A stretch of DNA of 64,000 nucleotides from positions 91,418,914 to 91,482,913 of the forward strand of contig OX578138.1 of assembly GCA_951213105.1 (NCBI GenBank), written 5' to 3'. Of the stretch, positions 22,238 through 33,390 are shown piece by piece. The notes under the pieces are model-generated. The model made no database searches. It was given only the letters and a program-made list of their open reading frames with translations, and was not told the origin of the DNA. A program made the position numbers and the translations under genes. Source of the DNA: Amaurobius ferox (lineage: Eukaryota; Arthropoda; Arachnida; Araneae; Amaurobiidae). The first letter of the stretch is position 1. Every line of letters starts with the position of its first letter.

Positions 22238-22379
22238 ATGTCTTGCAGAACTGCAGAACGCAAATTGCATTCTGCTGTTGCATAGCCATTTTGCTACAGT
22301 GACTTAGTGGCACATGCGAAAACTTTCATTGATCAAATCTATCAGTCGATTGGTGCTTAGCACGTTCTTGTATTATTTA

Positions 22380-22745
22380 TTATCCCCCCCGGAGCGGCAC
22401 TACCTAAGATGTGGTGTACGGATCTTAGTTCTGTAGCTCTGGTCATCCGTATCTGGAGGCATAAAAATCCGGGGAACCGGTTGTCGAGGAAGCGGCCGTT
22501 GTACCGGTGAGGCAGCTAGGCCTCGGATATTTCCAGGTGGCTGTTATTTTACGGACTGTGTCTATTCATAACCTGAGTCTAGATCCGGCCGACGATCGGG
22601 GTCGGGTTTAGCGGGTGTTCTTCGGACCCTTCCCGGTGAATGATCCCGTCGAGAGCGTGGCCCCCCCTGCGGCTCTGCTGGATGGGAGATTGAAACCCCG
22701 GTCGTGGGGAATTAATAGGCATAAACCCTTAAGGTTGTCTTCTCC
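22380..22745. other. GC-rich island, unclassified
   Basis: It begins with a run of C after TTATTATC. The segment is far richer in GC and CpG than the surroundings, for example GGCCGACGATCGGGGTCGGG (22587) and ATGATCCCGTCGAGAGCGTG. It ends at an abrupt return to AT-rich DNA. A frame crosses it (22615-22878), but I recognise no domain. Composition and sharp edges suggest an inserted element, such as the 5' untranslated part of a LINE, or a recent acquisition. No repeat of it is present in the window. Confidence 0.45.
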
Positions 22746-23849
22746 ATTGATCTGGAATCTGAATATGTATTTTTATTCACTGCTTAATTATAACATGTTA
22801 GAATCTAAATATATATTTGAATTGCCCTGTCCAGCGTTGAATACCCTAGACAAGGTATTCAACCGGAAACATATTTAGTGAACAATTACAGGCAGAGCTT
22901 TCCAACTTACAGTTATTGAACGATTCTATGACATATTCACTTCTGTAAATGTTTTTATCATTAACGAAAAACTACATTAAAATGATCTACTATGCATAGA
23001 AAATAATCATTTTGAACTATCTGATTCAGGGAGGGGTTTACGTCTACTGAATTATACACTGGGACTATCAAGAGTCCTATACATTCTTTAAAATGGTATT
23101 AAACAACTCGAAATTCATTCGTAATTCATGATTTCTACCTTTTGTTCATACATGCACTCCAATTTAGAGAATAAGGATATACAGCATTATTTTCTTAGAA
23201 ATTCAGAAAAGAAAGAGTTGGTTTTCTTTCCTCTGTCTCAATTTATTTATACATTAGTCGGATATTCAGCTCACGATTTTACGATACTTTCCGGAATTTT
23301 GTTCCCCAAGGAGCAATTTTATATTTTGTTACTCCTTTCTCCCAAAAAATTGAACATTGGAGCAAAATGTTGAGAGTGTTTTATTTGAGATAGTTTTGGA
23401 GAAAGTGCTATGCACGCTTTTCAGTACACATTTATTGTAGCATATTGGTTCATGTTATTTTAAAAAAGGGTTTATAAGACTCCTTAGCCACAATGTAGTT
23501 GGGATTACATGATTGAAAGGGAGGAGTTACATGTTAAGTGCATTATCGGTTTGTCAATCTAAAACCGACGGATACCAATGTGCCCACCTTCTGAGGTAAT
23601 TATGACCCTTAGTCCCTCCCCTCGGTTGCGTCATTGCACTACATAACCGCTAAAATTGAACTTGATATCATGTTTAAAATTCCAGTCCATTAATAATGGT
23701 TCTTTTACATTCATGATTGCATTTGACTTGCTCAATTTCAACTAATTTTCTCAAATTTGCATTTTGCGTAAATATTAATAGTATTTCATAGCAACTATTT
23801 ACAATAACAGCTTTCAATAAAAATACAGTTGATCGATTGATCGATTTAT
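22746..23849. other. Intergenic stretch
   Basis: AT-rich. The part near 23220-23370 (TTTATTTATACATTAG-CGG, then CACGATTTTACGATACTTTC and AAGGAGCAATTTTATATTTT) is weakly similar to 29740-29880 and 53560-53690, suggesting an old dispersed repeat. Confidence 0.35.
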
Positions 23850-24335
23850 TACAATATACGGATAGAATGGATTAGGGAACAAAATTGATTAATCTTATAT
23901 TCGCAAATAAATGATAAAAATATGTATTTTGCATTTATTTAATGCAAGCATTGACAAACTTCAGAAATATTCCTAACTGTTTCAGCTACTAAATACAGTT
24001 ATCACATATTTAAATACTTGTTCCTCCATAATATATACACTCTCTATGATACAGCAATCCGAGATCATTCAAAGCAGAGACTAATCGTCTCTAGTACACT
24101 GGTGTATCTCAAAATATGCAAGAGAAGAAAGGTTAGATTTTTAACCTATAGTCGCAAGTTTAGAAGATATGGCATTTTTTTACACCGAACATTTAACAAG
24201 TAAAACATTTGGAGGAATGTTAAAACCAGATTAAATTTCTTTTCACATTTCTTTCGAGCATTTTCTTAACCGGGATAATTGCCGAAATTATTGATCGTTT
24301 CCATTGCTGTTCTCATTTTCCCACTAAGGTAGCAG
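23850..24335 (+). repeat. Dispersed duplication F, copy 1
   Basis: TACGGATAGAATGGATTAGG through TTCCCACTAAGGTAG matches 28285-28795 over about 490 bp with scattered changes. Part of the same sequence lies in each 592-bp tandem unit at 26.7-28.5 kb. It has no coding frame. Confidence 0.85.
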
Positions 24336-26340
24336 TACCAGTGGTTAATGGTCTTATGTCTTCTAGCATAACTAATAACAAATTTGCTGTAGATTTGTGT
24401 TTTTGGTGCAACATTGTACTTAGTCCAGTTAGTCAACTAGTTGTGAGATTGATTATAGTATTTGGGGAGTTATGTAAACTATTGGTGATACTGAACAAGT
24501 GGCGATTTAGCGTTTCAAATGGTATGAAAAAGTCTGTGGCGCTTTTCAAACAGACAATGCATTATTTTTTAAATGTTCTACAGCAGCTATATGGATGTTA
24601 TCAGAGCATAAACATTGAGTTGGATTACGTTTATAATTATGGTTTTCGAAAAACATATGTGAATCAGGTAGTGTTCATTCAAATATCGTAATTATATTTA
24701 TGACTAGCAGCATACCCGTTCTTCGTACAAAGTATATAATATAAAGAAACTTATAATTCGCAACCATGTGCAAATTATGTTAAAATATTAAATTTATTAC
24801 TCCAAAAGAGAAGTTTAAGAATATGTGTTCTCACTGTGCAAAAATATCTTCACGGGCAGATTTGAAGAATAAAACATCCTGGTCCCTTATGAAAGCAAAA
24901 TTACAAAAAAATATGAAATTGAATCAATATATGCAAAATAAAAGGGCTAAAATTTTATGAGACCCATACTACTTATATACTCGAATATTAAAAGATATAA
25001 CCTGTATTAGTAGATTACATATATAAATTGAAAATATCAATAAACCCGTAATTGATTCCAATATATGTCAGAATGAAAGCACTAAAATTATATGGGAATA
25101 TATATATATATATATATATGTAAATTTCCGCACTACTTATATTGTCGCAGATTAGAAAATATGCCTGAGTGTTAGTAGAATATTAGCCGTATTGCAATAT
25201 GAGTCTCAAAACCATTGCTAAAATAAAACAGATGACGTAATAAATTGAAAATATCAATAATCCCAGTAATCTTTATACCAGAAGGTCGTAATTGATTCCA
25301 ATATATGCCAATATATATCAAAATATATGCCTATATACCTGTGCTACTTATATTCTCGTAGATAAGAAGACATACCCATGCATTTGAAGAAGATTACTCG
25401 TACAACGTACTATATATGAGTTTCAACAATTTTTGTCATAATGCAACAGAGGCATATTAATTTGAAAATATCAATAAGCCCATATATCAAAAATGCAATG
25501 TCAATGAAATTTATTTTATATACATATCTTTATTATTCAAATCAGAAAAGATTTAATAAAAATTGTATGCCGCATAAACACATTGGATTTACATCCCTTG
25601 CTAAACGACATGATATCATTTGCTTCAAATGAATTGATGGAAATCTTATCGCCTGAATCTCCATGGAAGTTATCGTCTATCTCCATGGAAGGTTCGGCGA
25701 CATTTTCGTCAATTTAGTGACAATTAAAAAAATCGCCAAATTTATCGCCAAGTGGGACTATAGACAGTCCCATTTTGCGACAAATTGACGAAACATCATC
25801 ACAATACTATCCTCTAACGAAACACAATTAATTTTATTAAGCGCAATTTTATCGATTTCATGATATTTTTATGGATTTAAAAATATTTTTATCAATTTGG
25901 TAACATTTTAAAAATTCGCTAAAAGTGTTACTAAGTAGGATGGATAGATTGGCAGACAAATGCTGCCAAACATCATTGCGGCACTCTCTTCGAAAAAAAC
26001 AAATTTAATTTCATTGATTTGCGTTGTTTTTATTAAGTTGGCGACATTTCCGTAAATTTCGTTTAAGAAAAGTTGCCAAGATAGCGATATTCCGCAAAAT
26101 TCTTAGCTCTGAATTTGTAGATCTGAAGAATAAAACATCCTAATCCCGTTTGTTTATACTAAATGAAAACAATTGTATTAGAAGATATACCCGCTCTACA
26201 CTTTTCCTTTTTTAACAATAGGATAAATGAATTTATTGGGTCAACCCAATATATGCGTTTATTAGCTAAACACAATATATAAGCTGGGAAACTGTTTGCC
26301 AAAATAAATGAAAGTGATGTACGCAGTCTCAATTAATATA
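24336..26340. other. Degenerate repeat-rich stretch without genes
   Basis: GAAGAATAAAACATCCT occurs near 24864 and 26122. AATTGAAAATATCAATAA occurs near 25025, 25243 and 25458. ATTGATTCCAATATATG occurs near 25053 and 25289. This suggests old copies of one element. 25097-25120 is a short (TA)n tract. 25690-26100 is rich in GGCGA/TCGCC motifs, like the interior of family C. A 116-codon frame at 24341-24691 has no recognised domain. Confidence 0.45.
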
Positions 26341-27105
26341 ATCAAATTGAAAATCATACTGTTCATTTAAAAAACAATTATTTTTATACACATTTATTTA
26401 TTAATCAAATAGAAAAAATAATAATAAATATTAACAAACACATTTAATTTTATTGCGTTGCTGAGCAACATCATATAAGATTAAATCTTCCTTATAAAAT
26501 GCGATATTAAATAACCATTTTGATTTCATTTTACTTTTCATTGTTGAGTAAATACTTGTGAAAAATAAACCATGGAGATAGATTTTCCATTTAAATTCAT
26601 GTTTCAGGCAATTCATACTTTCAGCTAGTGACTAATTAGCGCAAAATCCTCCATCAAACTCTGAAATAAAGTTTTAATTCAGTTTGATGTTTTAAACAAA
26701 CTATTTTGATCCTTTCCGTTTGAATAAACCACTGAGTTACAGAGTAGAACTCCTCGGTAAAAGTTTCGTTTTTCATAAATATCTCGACAACCCCTGGTTT
26801 TAAAATCCCGAAACTTGTACAAAATTTATGGGGTTCTATTTTAAGGCCATCTACAAAATTTTATTAAATTCTGTTCAGCCGTTCTCTCGTGATGATGAGA
26901 CAAACGAAATTTTCGTTTTTTACTAATATCTCAAGAACCACTGGTTGTAAAAACTCAAAACATGGACTAAATTTTAAGTGGACCTATTTCTAGGCTATCT
27001 ACAAAATTTCATCAAATTCGATTCAGCCGTTTTTTAGTGATGATGGGACAAACAGACAGACAGACAGACAGGCATATTTTCAATTTTATTTATATAGATA
27101 CGGAT
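26341..27105 (+). mobile_element. Family E element, uninterrupted copy
   Basis: It matches 19740-19855 plus 21123-21690 and so gives the empty site for the HINE there. The 3' part has two 147-bp blocks (TTTCGTTTTT at 26764 and 26911), then (GACA)n at 27053-27071 and TTTCAATTTTATTTATATAG. The class is unknown, though the tail resembles non-LTR element ends. Confidence 0.6.
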
Positions 27106-28524
27106 AGAACGGATGAGTGAGCAAAACGGATTAATCTTATATTCGCAAATAAATGATAAAAATAAGTATTTTGCATTTAATTAATGCAAGAATTGACAAA
27201 CTTCAAAAATATGCCTAATTGTTTCAGCTACTAAATACAATTGTCACATTTTTAAATATTTGTTCCTCCACAATATATACACTCTCTATGGTAAAACAAT
27301 CTATATGAGATCATTCACAGCAGAGTCTATCTGGGATAGAACTCCTCGGTAAAAGTTTCGTTTTTCATAAATATCTCGACAACCCCTGGTTTTAAAATCC
27401 CGAAACTTCTACAAAATTTATGGGGTTCTATTTTAAGGCCATCTACAAAATTTTATTAAATTCTGTTCAGCCGTTCTCTCGTGATGATGAGACAAACGAA
27501 ATTTTCGTTTTTTACTAATATCTCAAGAACCACTGGTTGTAAAAACTCAAAACATGGACTAAATTTTAAGTGGACCTATTTCTAGGCTATCTACAAAATT
27601 TCATCAAATTCGATTCAGCCGTTTTTTAGTGATGATGGGACAAACAGACAGACAGACAGACAGGCATATTTTCAATTTTATTTATATAGATACGGATAGA
27701 ACGGATGAGTGAGCAAAACGGATTAATCTTATATTCGCAAATAAATGATAAAAATAAGTATTTTGCATTTAATTAATGCAAGAATTGACAAACTTCAAAA
27801 ATATGCCTAATTGTTTCAGCTACTAAATACAATTGTCACATATTTAAATATTTGTTCCTCCACAATATATACACTCTCTATGGTAAAACAATCTATATGA
27901 GATCATTCACAGCAGAGTCTATCTGGGATAGAACTCCTCGGTAAAAGTTTCGTTTTTCATAAATATCTCGACAACCCCTGGTTTTAAAATCCCGAAACTT
28001 CTACAAAATTTATGGGGTTCTATTTTAAGGCCATCTACAAAATTTTATTAAATTCTGTTCAGCCGTTCTCTCGTGATGATGAGACAAACGAAATTTTCGT
28101 TTTTTACTAATATCTCAAGAACCACTGGTTGTAAAAACTCAAAACATGGACTAAATTTTAAGTGGACCTATTTCTAGGCTATCTACAAAATTTCATCAAA
28201 TTCGATTCAGCCGTTTTTTAGTGATGATGGGACAAACAGACAGACAGACAGACAGGCATATTTTCAATTTTATTTATATAGATACGGATAGAACGGATGA
28301 GTGAGCAAAACGGATTAATCTTATATTCGCAAATAAATGATAAAAATAAGTATTTTGCATTTAATTAATGCAAGAATTGACAAACTTCAAAAATATGCCT
28401 AATTGTTTCAGCTACTAAATACAATTGTCACATATTTAAATATTTGTTCCTCCACAATATATACACTCTCTATGGTAAAACAATCTATATGAGATCATTC
28501 ACAGCAGAGTCTAATCGTCTGTGG
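26749..28524 (+). repeat. 592-bp tandem triplication spanning the E/F boundary
   Basis: ACTCCTCGGTAAAAGTTTCG occurs at 26749, 27341 and 27933, an exact 592-bp period. Each unit holds the E tail, (GACA)n and the first part of F. Units differ at only a few sites: CGAAACTTG in unit 1 and CGAAACTTC in units 2 and 3, and CACATTTTTAAAT in unit 1 and CACATATTTAAAT in the others. The third unit leads directly into the unrepeated rest of F. Confidence 0.97.
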
Positions 28525-28795
28525 TACACTATGTGTCTCAAATTATGCAAGACAAGAAAGGTTAGATTTCAAACCTATGGTCTCAAATTTAAAAGAAATT
28601 GATTTTTTTTTAAACCGAACATTTAACAACTAAAACATTTGGAGAAATGTTAAAACCAGATTAAATTTCTTTTCACATTCCTTTCGAGTATTTTCTTAAC
28701 AGGGATATATGCAGAGAAAAAAAATATAGAGATAATTGCAGATAAATTCTTGATCGTTTCCACTGTTGTTTTCATTTTCCCTCTAAGATACTAGT
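28285..28795 (+). repeat. Dispersed duplication F, copy 2
   Basis: It matches 23850-24335 from TACGGATAGAACGG to TTCCCTCTAAGATA. Small indels are present, for example an extra GCAGAGAAAAAAAATATAG-like insert near 28710. Confidence 0.85.
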
Positions 28796-28827
28796 CGAAA
28801 ATGCAGACAAAAAAAAATGGACTGACA

Positions 28828-28940
28828 TACACACACACACACGTACTTTCGCACGGACACACACACACACACACACACACGTACTTTCGCACGGACACAC
28901 ACACACACACACACACACACGCGCGCGCGCCCGCGCGCAC

Positions 28941-28977
<37 letters not shown>

Positions 28978-29008
28978 CGCACACGCACACACACACACAC
29001 ACACTCAC
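28828..29008. repeat. (CA)n microsatellite with CG-containing interruptions
   Basis: A long CA/TG array interrupted by ACGTACTTTCGCACGGAC twice (from 28840 and 28879) and a GCGCGC segment near 28920. It lies where family C normally carries its short (TG)n tract. Cys/Val- or Thr/His-rich frames through it are artefacts. Confidence 0.95.
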
Positions 29009-29144
29009 ATACATCACGTCAAAAATATTTGATTCGTGATCTGGGATGCTTAGAACGTGCTCTCCCGTCGGAAACTCGAATTCGAAATTTCGATCCCGTC
29101 ATAGTACTTTCCTTATACATTATACTATGTATATAAAGAAAGTA
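28829..29144 (-). mobile_element. Family C 5' fragment, minus strand, with expanded microsatellite
   Basis: After the CA array come TTTGATTCGTGATCTGGGAT, CTCGAATTCGAAATTTCGA, CCCGTCATAGTACTTTCC and a terminal palindrome (CTTTCCTTATA … ATATAAAGAAAG). This is the family C 5' tip in reverse. The rest of the element is absent. Confidence 0.7.
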
Positions 29145-29179
29145 ATAAGCACAGATAACGCAATAAGTTGTATACAGCT

Positions 29180-29211
29180 GTTTCGAGGATACGTTGTATC
29201 CCCTTCGTCAG
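29180..29211 (-). ncRNA. Hammerhead ribozyme-like core
   Basis: On the minus strand it reads CTGACGA, then a stem (GGGGATAC / GTATCCTC, one G-T pair, AAC loop), then GAAAC. These are the conserved CUGANGA and GAAA boxes around stem II of a hammerhead. Stems I and III are not clear, so self-cleavage is a hypothesis. Confidence 0.45.
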
Positions 29212-29371
29212 TGCAAGGCAACCATCAAACCCGAAGTCTAAAAGAGGAATGAGCGTGCTTCACGTATTGACTTCCTCGCCTTCAACGGACCTTACATTTT
29301 ATTCCCATTGGCTTTCTTATTCAATCACGCGGATTTCTCTTTTGAACTTTGGGTTAGTTGGCTCTCTTGCA

Positions 29372-29402
29372 CTGACGAAGGGAATTAACGTATCCTCGAA
29401 AC
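29372..29402 (+). ncRNA. Second hammerhead-like core, degraded
   Basis: CTGACGA and GAAAC boxes are kept, but the stem II sequence (GGGAATTAACGTATCCTC) pairs poorly. It is the inverted partner of the motif at 29180-29211. Confidence 0.3.
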
Positions 29403-29420
29403 ATATGTATGGTGTTTATT

Positions 29421-30145
29421 GTGTTACTTGGGCTTATTTACATTGCTCTAGTTTCTTTTTTCTTTTGTACAAAGTGCATTTCACTTATTGATCAGAATAT
29501 ATATATCATTTAAAAACACTTGCCACCGGTTGTTCTCTCAGTCTTCTCCCCAGATCTATTTTCTCGCAGATTCAATTTGACTCTGGATACAGAAGTTCGC
29601 GCCATCCAATTTCTGGATTAGAAATTCATGACCCCCAAATTTTATCCAGCATGCACTCATATTAGAAGAACGTGGTGCACAAAGCAAGGCTCGCTTTCCC
29701 GATTCAGGGAAAAAGAAATTATAATCTGTTTTTCCTCTTTTCTCTTATTTTATTTATTTATACGAGAGGCAAATACAGGGGTCACGCTTCTGGGGTTGGC
29801 TCCTGAAATATGAATCCTGTGGGAGCAATTTCAGTTGTTTGCAACTTTTATTACGTCCATAAAAATATCTGTTCTTGTGTATATTAAAATATAGTGTGGT
29901 GCATTTCTCAGAAGACAAATATATAAGTAAACATTTTTCGTCTTAGTTATAGATATTTATACATTTGTATCTGAAATTTTCGGAAAATAATATGTTGAGG
30001 TTACATCAACTGGTTCTAATAACTTTAGCTTTCGCTTTTGAGGAAATTTAAATATTCGTAAACCAGCCACTTTACAAATTTTATAATATTCAAATCGACT
30101 AGGAAAGCTTTGATGATGACTTGAAGAAACAACAGCAATATAAAA
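29421..30145. other. Intergenic stretch
   Basis: No gene. The part near 29740-29890 (TTTATTTATACGAGAGGC, GTCACGCTTCTGG, GGGAGCAATTTCAGTTG) is weakly similar to segments near 23.25, 42.28 and 53.57 kb. Confidence 0.4.
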
Positions 30146-30569
30146 CAAGAAAGATCAATCATGCATAAGCATTGATTATGAAACACTTTCCAACTGAAAT
30201 GTAATTTCATTTAAAAATTTCTAAAATGTGATTCATTCAGTGGTAATATCTTTTACATTATCACAGTACTACAGTAATTTATTATACTTAAATACTTAAA
30301 ACTGTATCGAAATATAAATCATCTGATTCTTTATGCAAAATCAATGAATATTTCATTCATATAACTTGTATTCCAGACTCCAGAGCTAAATAATTTTGTG
30401 TGAAAAAAATTCAGCAATTCTTATGTAATTCATCTTACAATCGCTTGAGATATTTGCATTCTGCATATGTTAAAATTAGGCTTCCTTGAAGAAATAATAA
30501 AAGTTTAGGGATCATTTAAAATTACAACTATTGTAATTGCATAGGCACGGAATTTAGATACACAGATAA

Positions 30570-31440
30570 TACACAGATAATATATATGTGTATGTGTATG
30601 TACTCAAAGTATTGGAATCGTGCCGAAGATCGGAACTCGAATTTTCAAAGTATCTACACGTTTTGGGACTTCTAGAACACGAAAAAACTACTTTTAGGAA
30701 GACGTCTGTGTGTGTAAGGGTGTATCTGTGTATGTTTCAGTGTGTCTGTGTGGATATTACATCCACTCTAATTGAAAAACTAATGGACCGAATTTCATAC
30801 AATTTGGTAGGTATGTTTTTTGTGGGAAATCCTGATGTTCATTAGATTATAGTACGATTCGTAATAAAAGAATCTGCCTTCTTTGCGAAATGGCCGCAGA
30901 AATTGCCTTTATCCACTCTAGCTAAAAACTAATGAACCAAATTTAACAAAATTTGGAGTATAATATTTCAATAACCTACAAGTGATTTATATACCAAATT
31001 TAACAAAATTTTGTATATAAATCATTTGTAGGTTATTCTACTACGATTCGGGAAAAGGGAACGGGCTATTTTTGCGAAATGGCCAGCAAAAATCGTTATA
31101 TATAAAAATAAAAGACTACGTGTGCTCAATTATATCAATTAAATTCCTATCTTATATGTGATTTTTGACAACAAAAAGAATAAGACGAACCCCATTACTC
31201 TAGGACTAGCCGTTCTCGAGATATTCTAGTTTTTTCGCGTTTTCGCAACGCCACCTTTGACAATAAGTCCAGCTATCAAATGAGAACCAAATTTAAGTTT
31301 AACGTGTAAATTCAATGTCATTTAAAATACTTATGTTGTGCAGATAAACTCAAATTATCATTGAATAAATAAAGAGAACGAATATGAGTCTGCAGGGAAA
31401 GACATGTGCTGTCCACATCAGAATTTTTAACAATATTACA
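30570..31440 (+). mobile_element. Family-C-like element carried inside the composite HINE
   Basis: Blocks follow family C in order: TATTGGAATCGTGCCGAAGA, CTCGAATTTTCAAAGTATC, GTCTGTGTGTG microsatellite, AACTAATGGACCGAATTTC, and the end GAGTCTGCAGGGAAAGACA then ACATCAGAATT. An imperfect inverted repeat sits at 30985-31040 (CAAATTTAACAAAATTT around TATA, with flanking AACCTAC / GTAGGTT copies). An 85-codon frame at 30588-30845 is identical to one at 58889-59146 only because the copies are recent. Confidence 0.65.
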
Positions 31441-32129
31441 ACAATGATTTATAGAAGTGAACGGGGATTATTTTCAGGCCATTTCGAAAAAAATGTATGA
31501 TCTATATTTAAAGATCCATCAAATTTTTGTCGAATAAAATGTTCAACAAATTTAAGCTGTGTACCAAATTTTAACTCTCTAGGACGTAGGAAAGTGCATT
31601 TAAAATGCCATCAATTAAATTTATCATGAAGAGTTATATAAAATTTAAAAAAAATGAAAAATTGTTATCTACCAAATTTATTTTAAAATATGAAGCCACT
31701 CCCATATGCAAAACGTTTAAACAAATGGAGAGATATTTATTATATAATATCTCTCTCTTTTCTTTCTGGAAGATATCCCAAAGTCAGAATTTAATTGAAT
31801 TTGTTTTTTTCCCTATATTAAATAATTTTTTTAATTAAAAAACTACTTAACATATTTTACTGAATTTTTTTTTATATATTCTATGGGATAATGTGAATAT
31901 TTCCTAAAAATTTCGAAGCAATTCGTGAATTTTAAATTTACTTAAAAAATGTTTGAAAAATTAGGTCCCATAGGGTTCAATGTATTTCATTTTTTCAACC
32001 CGGGTTCAATAAAAAACTAATTGGGTGATATTATTTATTTATATTCCCATAGGTCCTACAGACCGTCTGAACAACATACTAAAATTTCATTTTGATAAAC
32101 TCATTTTTACGGCAGTTATCGTGCTAACG

Positions 32130-32194
<65 letters not shown>
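32130..32194. repeat. (GACA)n microsatellite of a HINE
   Basis: About 16 uninterrupted tetranucleotides. The sister copy at 60428-60474 is shorter and interrupted. The tract marks the position just inside the HINE 5' hairpin. Confidence 0.97.
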
Positions 32195-32195
<1 letters not shown>

Positions 32196-32241
32196 ATGAA
32201 CAAAGTCATAAACACTTTTCAACTCTGTTGTAAAGTGTTAA

Positions 32242-32872
32242 CAAGGAAGATCAATCAAGCTTAAAGCATTGATTATGAAACACTTTCCAACTTCAATGCA
32301 ATTTTATTTAAACAAGTTTAAAATGCAATACATTCCTCGATAATATTTTTAAATTTATCATAATACTACATTAATTTATTATATTTGAAAACTTAAACCT
32401 TCATTGAAAAAAATGACGGCATCAAATGACGGCATTGAAATATAAATTGTCTGGTTGAAACATCTCTAAAATGCGATACATTCCTCGGTAATATATTTAA
32501 AACTATCATAATACTCCGATAATTTATTATATTTGAAAACATCATCGAAAACAACTGAAATTAATTCAAATTACGTCATAGAACAAATAACACGCCTGGA
32601 TCTCTCTATAAAAACAGCATTTCATTCATAACATTTTCCCATTCATGTCATTCATCATAATACTATAATAATATATTTAATTCAAAAAGTAAGACCACAA
32701 GTAGAGCTACAAGTAATTCAACTCTATGCTTAAAACTTCATCGAAAAAAATTGTCCTTCTCTCTTAAGTCATTTTTACGGCAGTTATCGTGCTAACGGAC
32801 AGACAGGCAGACAGACAAACAGACAGAATGAACAAAGTTATGAACACTTTTCAACTTTGTTGTAAAGTGTTA
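32242..32872 (-). mobile_element. HINE, short copy, minus strand
   Basis: It starts at ACAAGGAAGATCAATCAAGC directly after the previous element's GTGTTA end. It finishes with CGTGCTAACGGACAGACAGG and ACTTTGTTGTAAAGTGTTA. The core between about 150-bp repeats and the GGCAGTTATCGTG block is deleted. Confidence 0.8.
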
Positions 32873-33390
32873 ACAAGAAAGATCAATCACACATAAAGCA
32901 TTGATTATGAAACACTTTCCAACTTCAATGCAATTTTCTATAAACATCTCTAAAATGCGATACATTCCTCGGAAATATTTTTTAAATTATCACAATAAGA
33001 CATTAATTTATTATATTTAAAAACTTAAAATTCCATCGAAAAGAATTAAAGATTTACAAACGACGGTATTGAAGTATAAATTTCCTGGTTTAAACATCTC
33101 TAAAATGCGATGCATTCCTCAGTAATATATTAAAATTATCACAATACTACATTAATTTATTATATTTCAAAACTTAAAGCTTCATCGAAAACAATGAACT
33201 TCTTTCAAACGATGGCATTGAAATATAAATTGCCAGGTTTCCACATCTCTAAAATGAGATACATTCCTCGGTAATAATTTTAGAATTATCATAATACTAC
33301 GATAATTTATTAAATTTGAAAACTTCATCGAAAACAACTGAAATTCATTTAAATGACGTCATAGAAAAAATAACACGCTTGGCTCTCTCT
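32311..33390 (-). repeat. ~150-bp tandem units inside HINE copies
   Basis: CATCTCTAAAATGCGATACA-like starts occur at 32461, 32945, 33095 and 33243, with a diverged one near 32313. Adjacent ones are 148-152 bp apart. Each unit contains TTCCTCGGTAATA, TTATCA-AATACTAC, AATTTATTATATTTGAAAAC and CATCGAAAA. Variable unit number explains part of the length variation between HINE copies. Confidence 0.75.

Larger units (their letters stand above)
29150..29420. mobile_element. Penelope-like terminal sequences, inverted pair
   Basis: Two related motifs face each other: CTGTTTCGAGGATACG to CCTTCGTCAGTGCAAG (29178-29216) and, inverted, CTTGCACTGACGAAGG to GTATCCTCGAAAC (29367-29402). CTGA-GA followed by a short stem and GAAAC is the hallmark of hammerhead-bearing terminal repeats of Penelope-like elements. 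The 160 bp between them has no reverse transcriptase. Confidence 0.5.
30146..32240 (-). mobile_element. Composite HINE with internal family-C-like element, minus strand
   Basis: It starts with CAAGAAAGATCAATCATGCA (3' hairpin end) and ends with CATAAACACTTTTCAACTCT, GTTGTAAAGTGTTA (5' hairpin end) after a (GACA)n array. Between them lies a segment of about 870 bp (30570-31440) with the layout of family C. The copy at 58447-60520 is almost identical across the whole length, so the composite moves or is copied as one unit. It has no coding capacity. Confidence 0.85.

Noticed and set aside
28772..29136. Cys/Val-rich or Thr/His-rich frames
   Set aside because: They are translations of a (CA)n microsatellite.
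30588..30845. 85-residue frame repeated identically at 58889-59146, with similar frames at 34.9 and 49.5 kb
   Set aside because: The repetition comes from recent copies of the composite element. The diverged copies break or shift the frame, so there is no sign of selection for protein.
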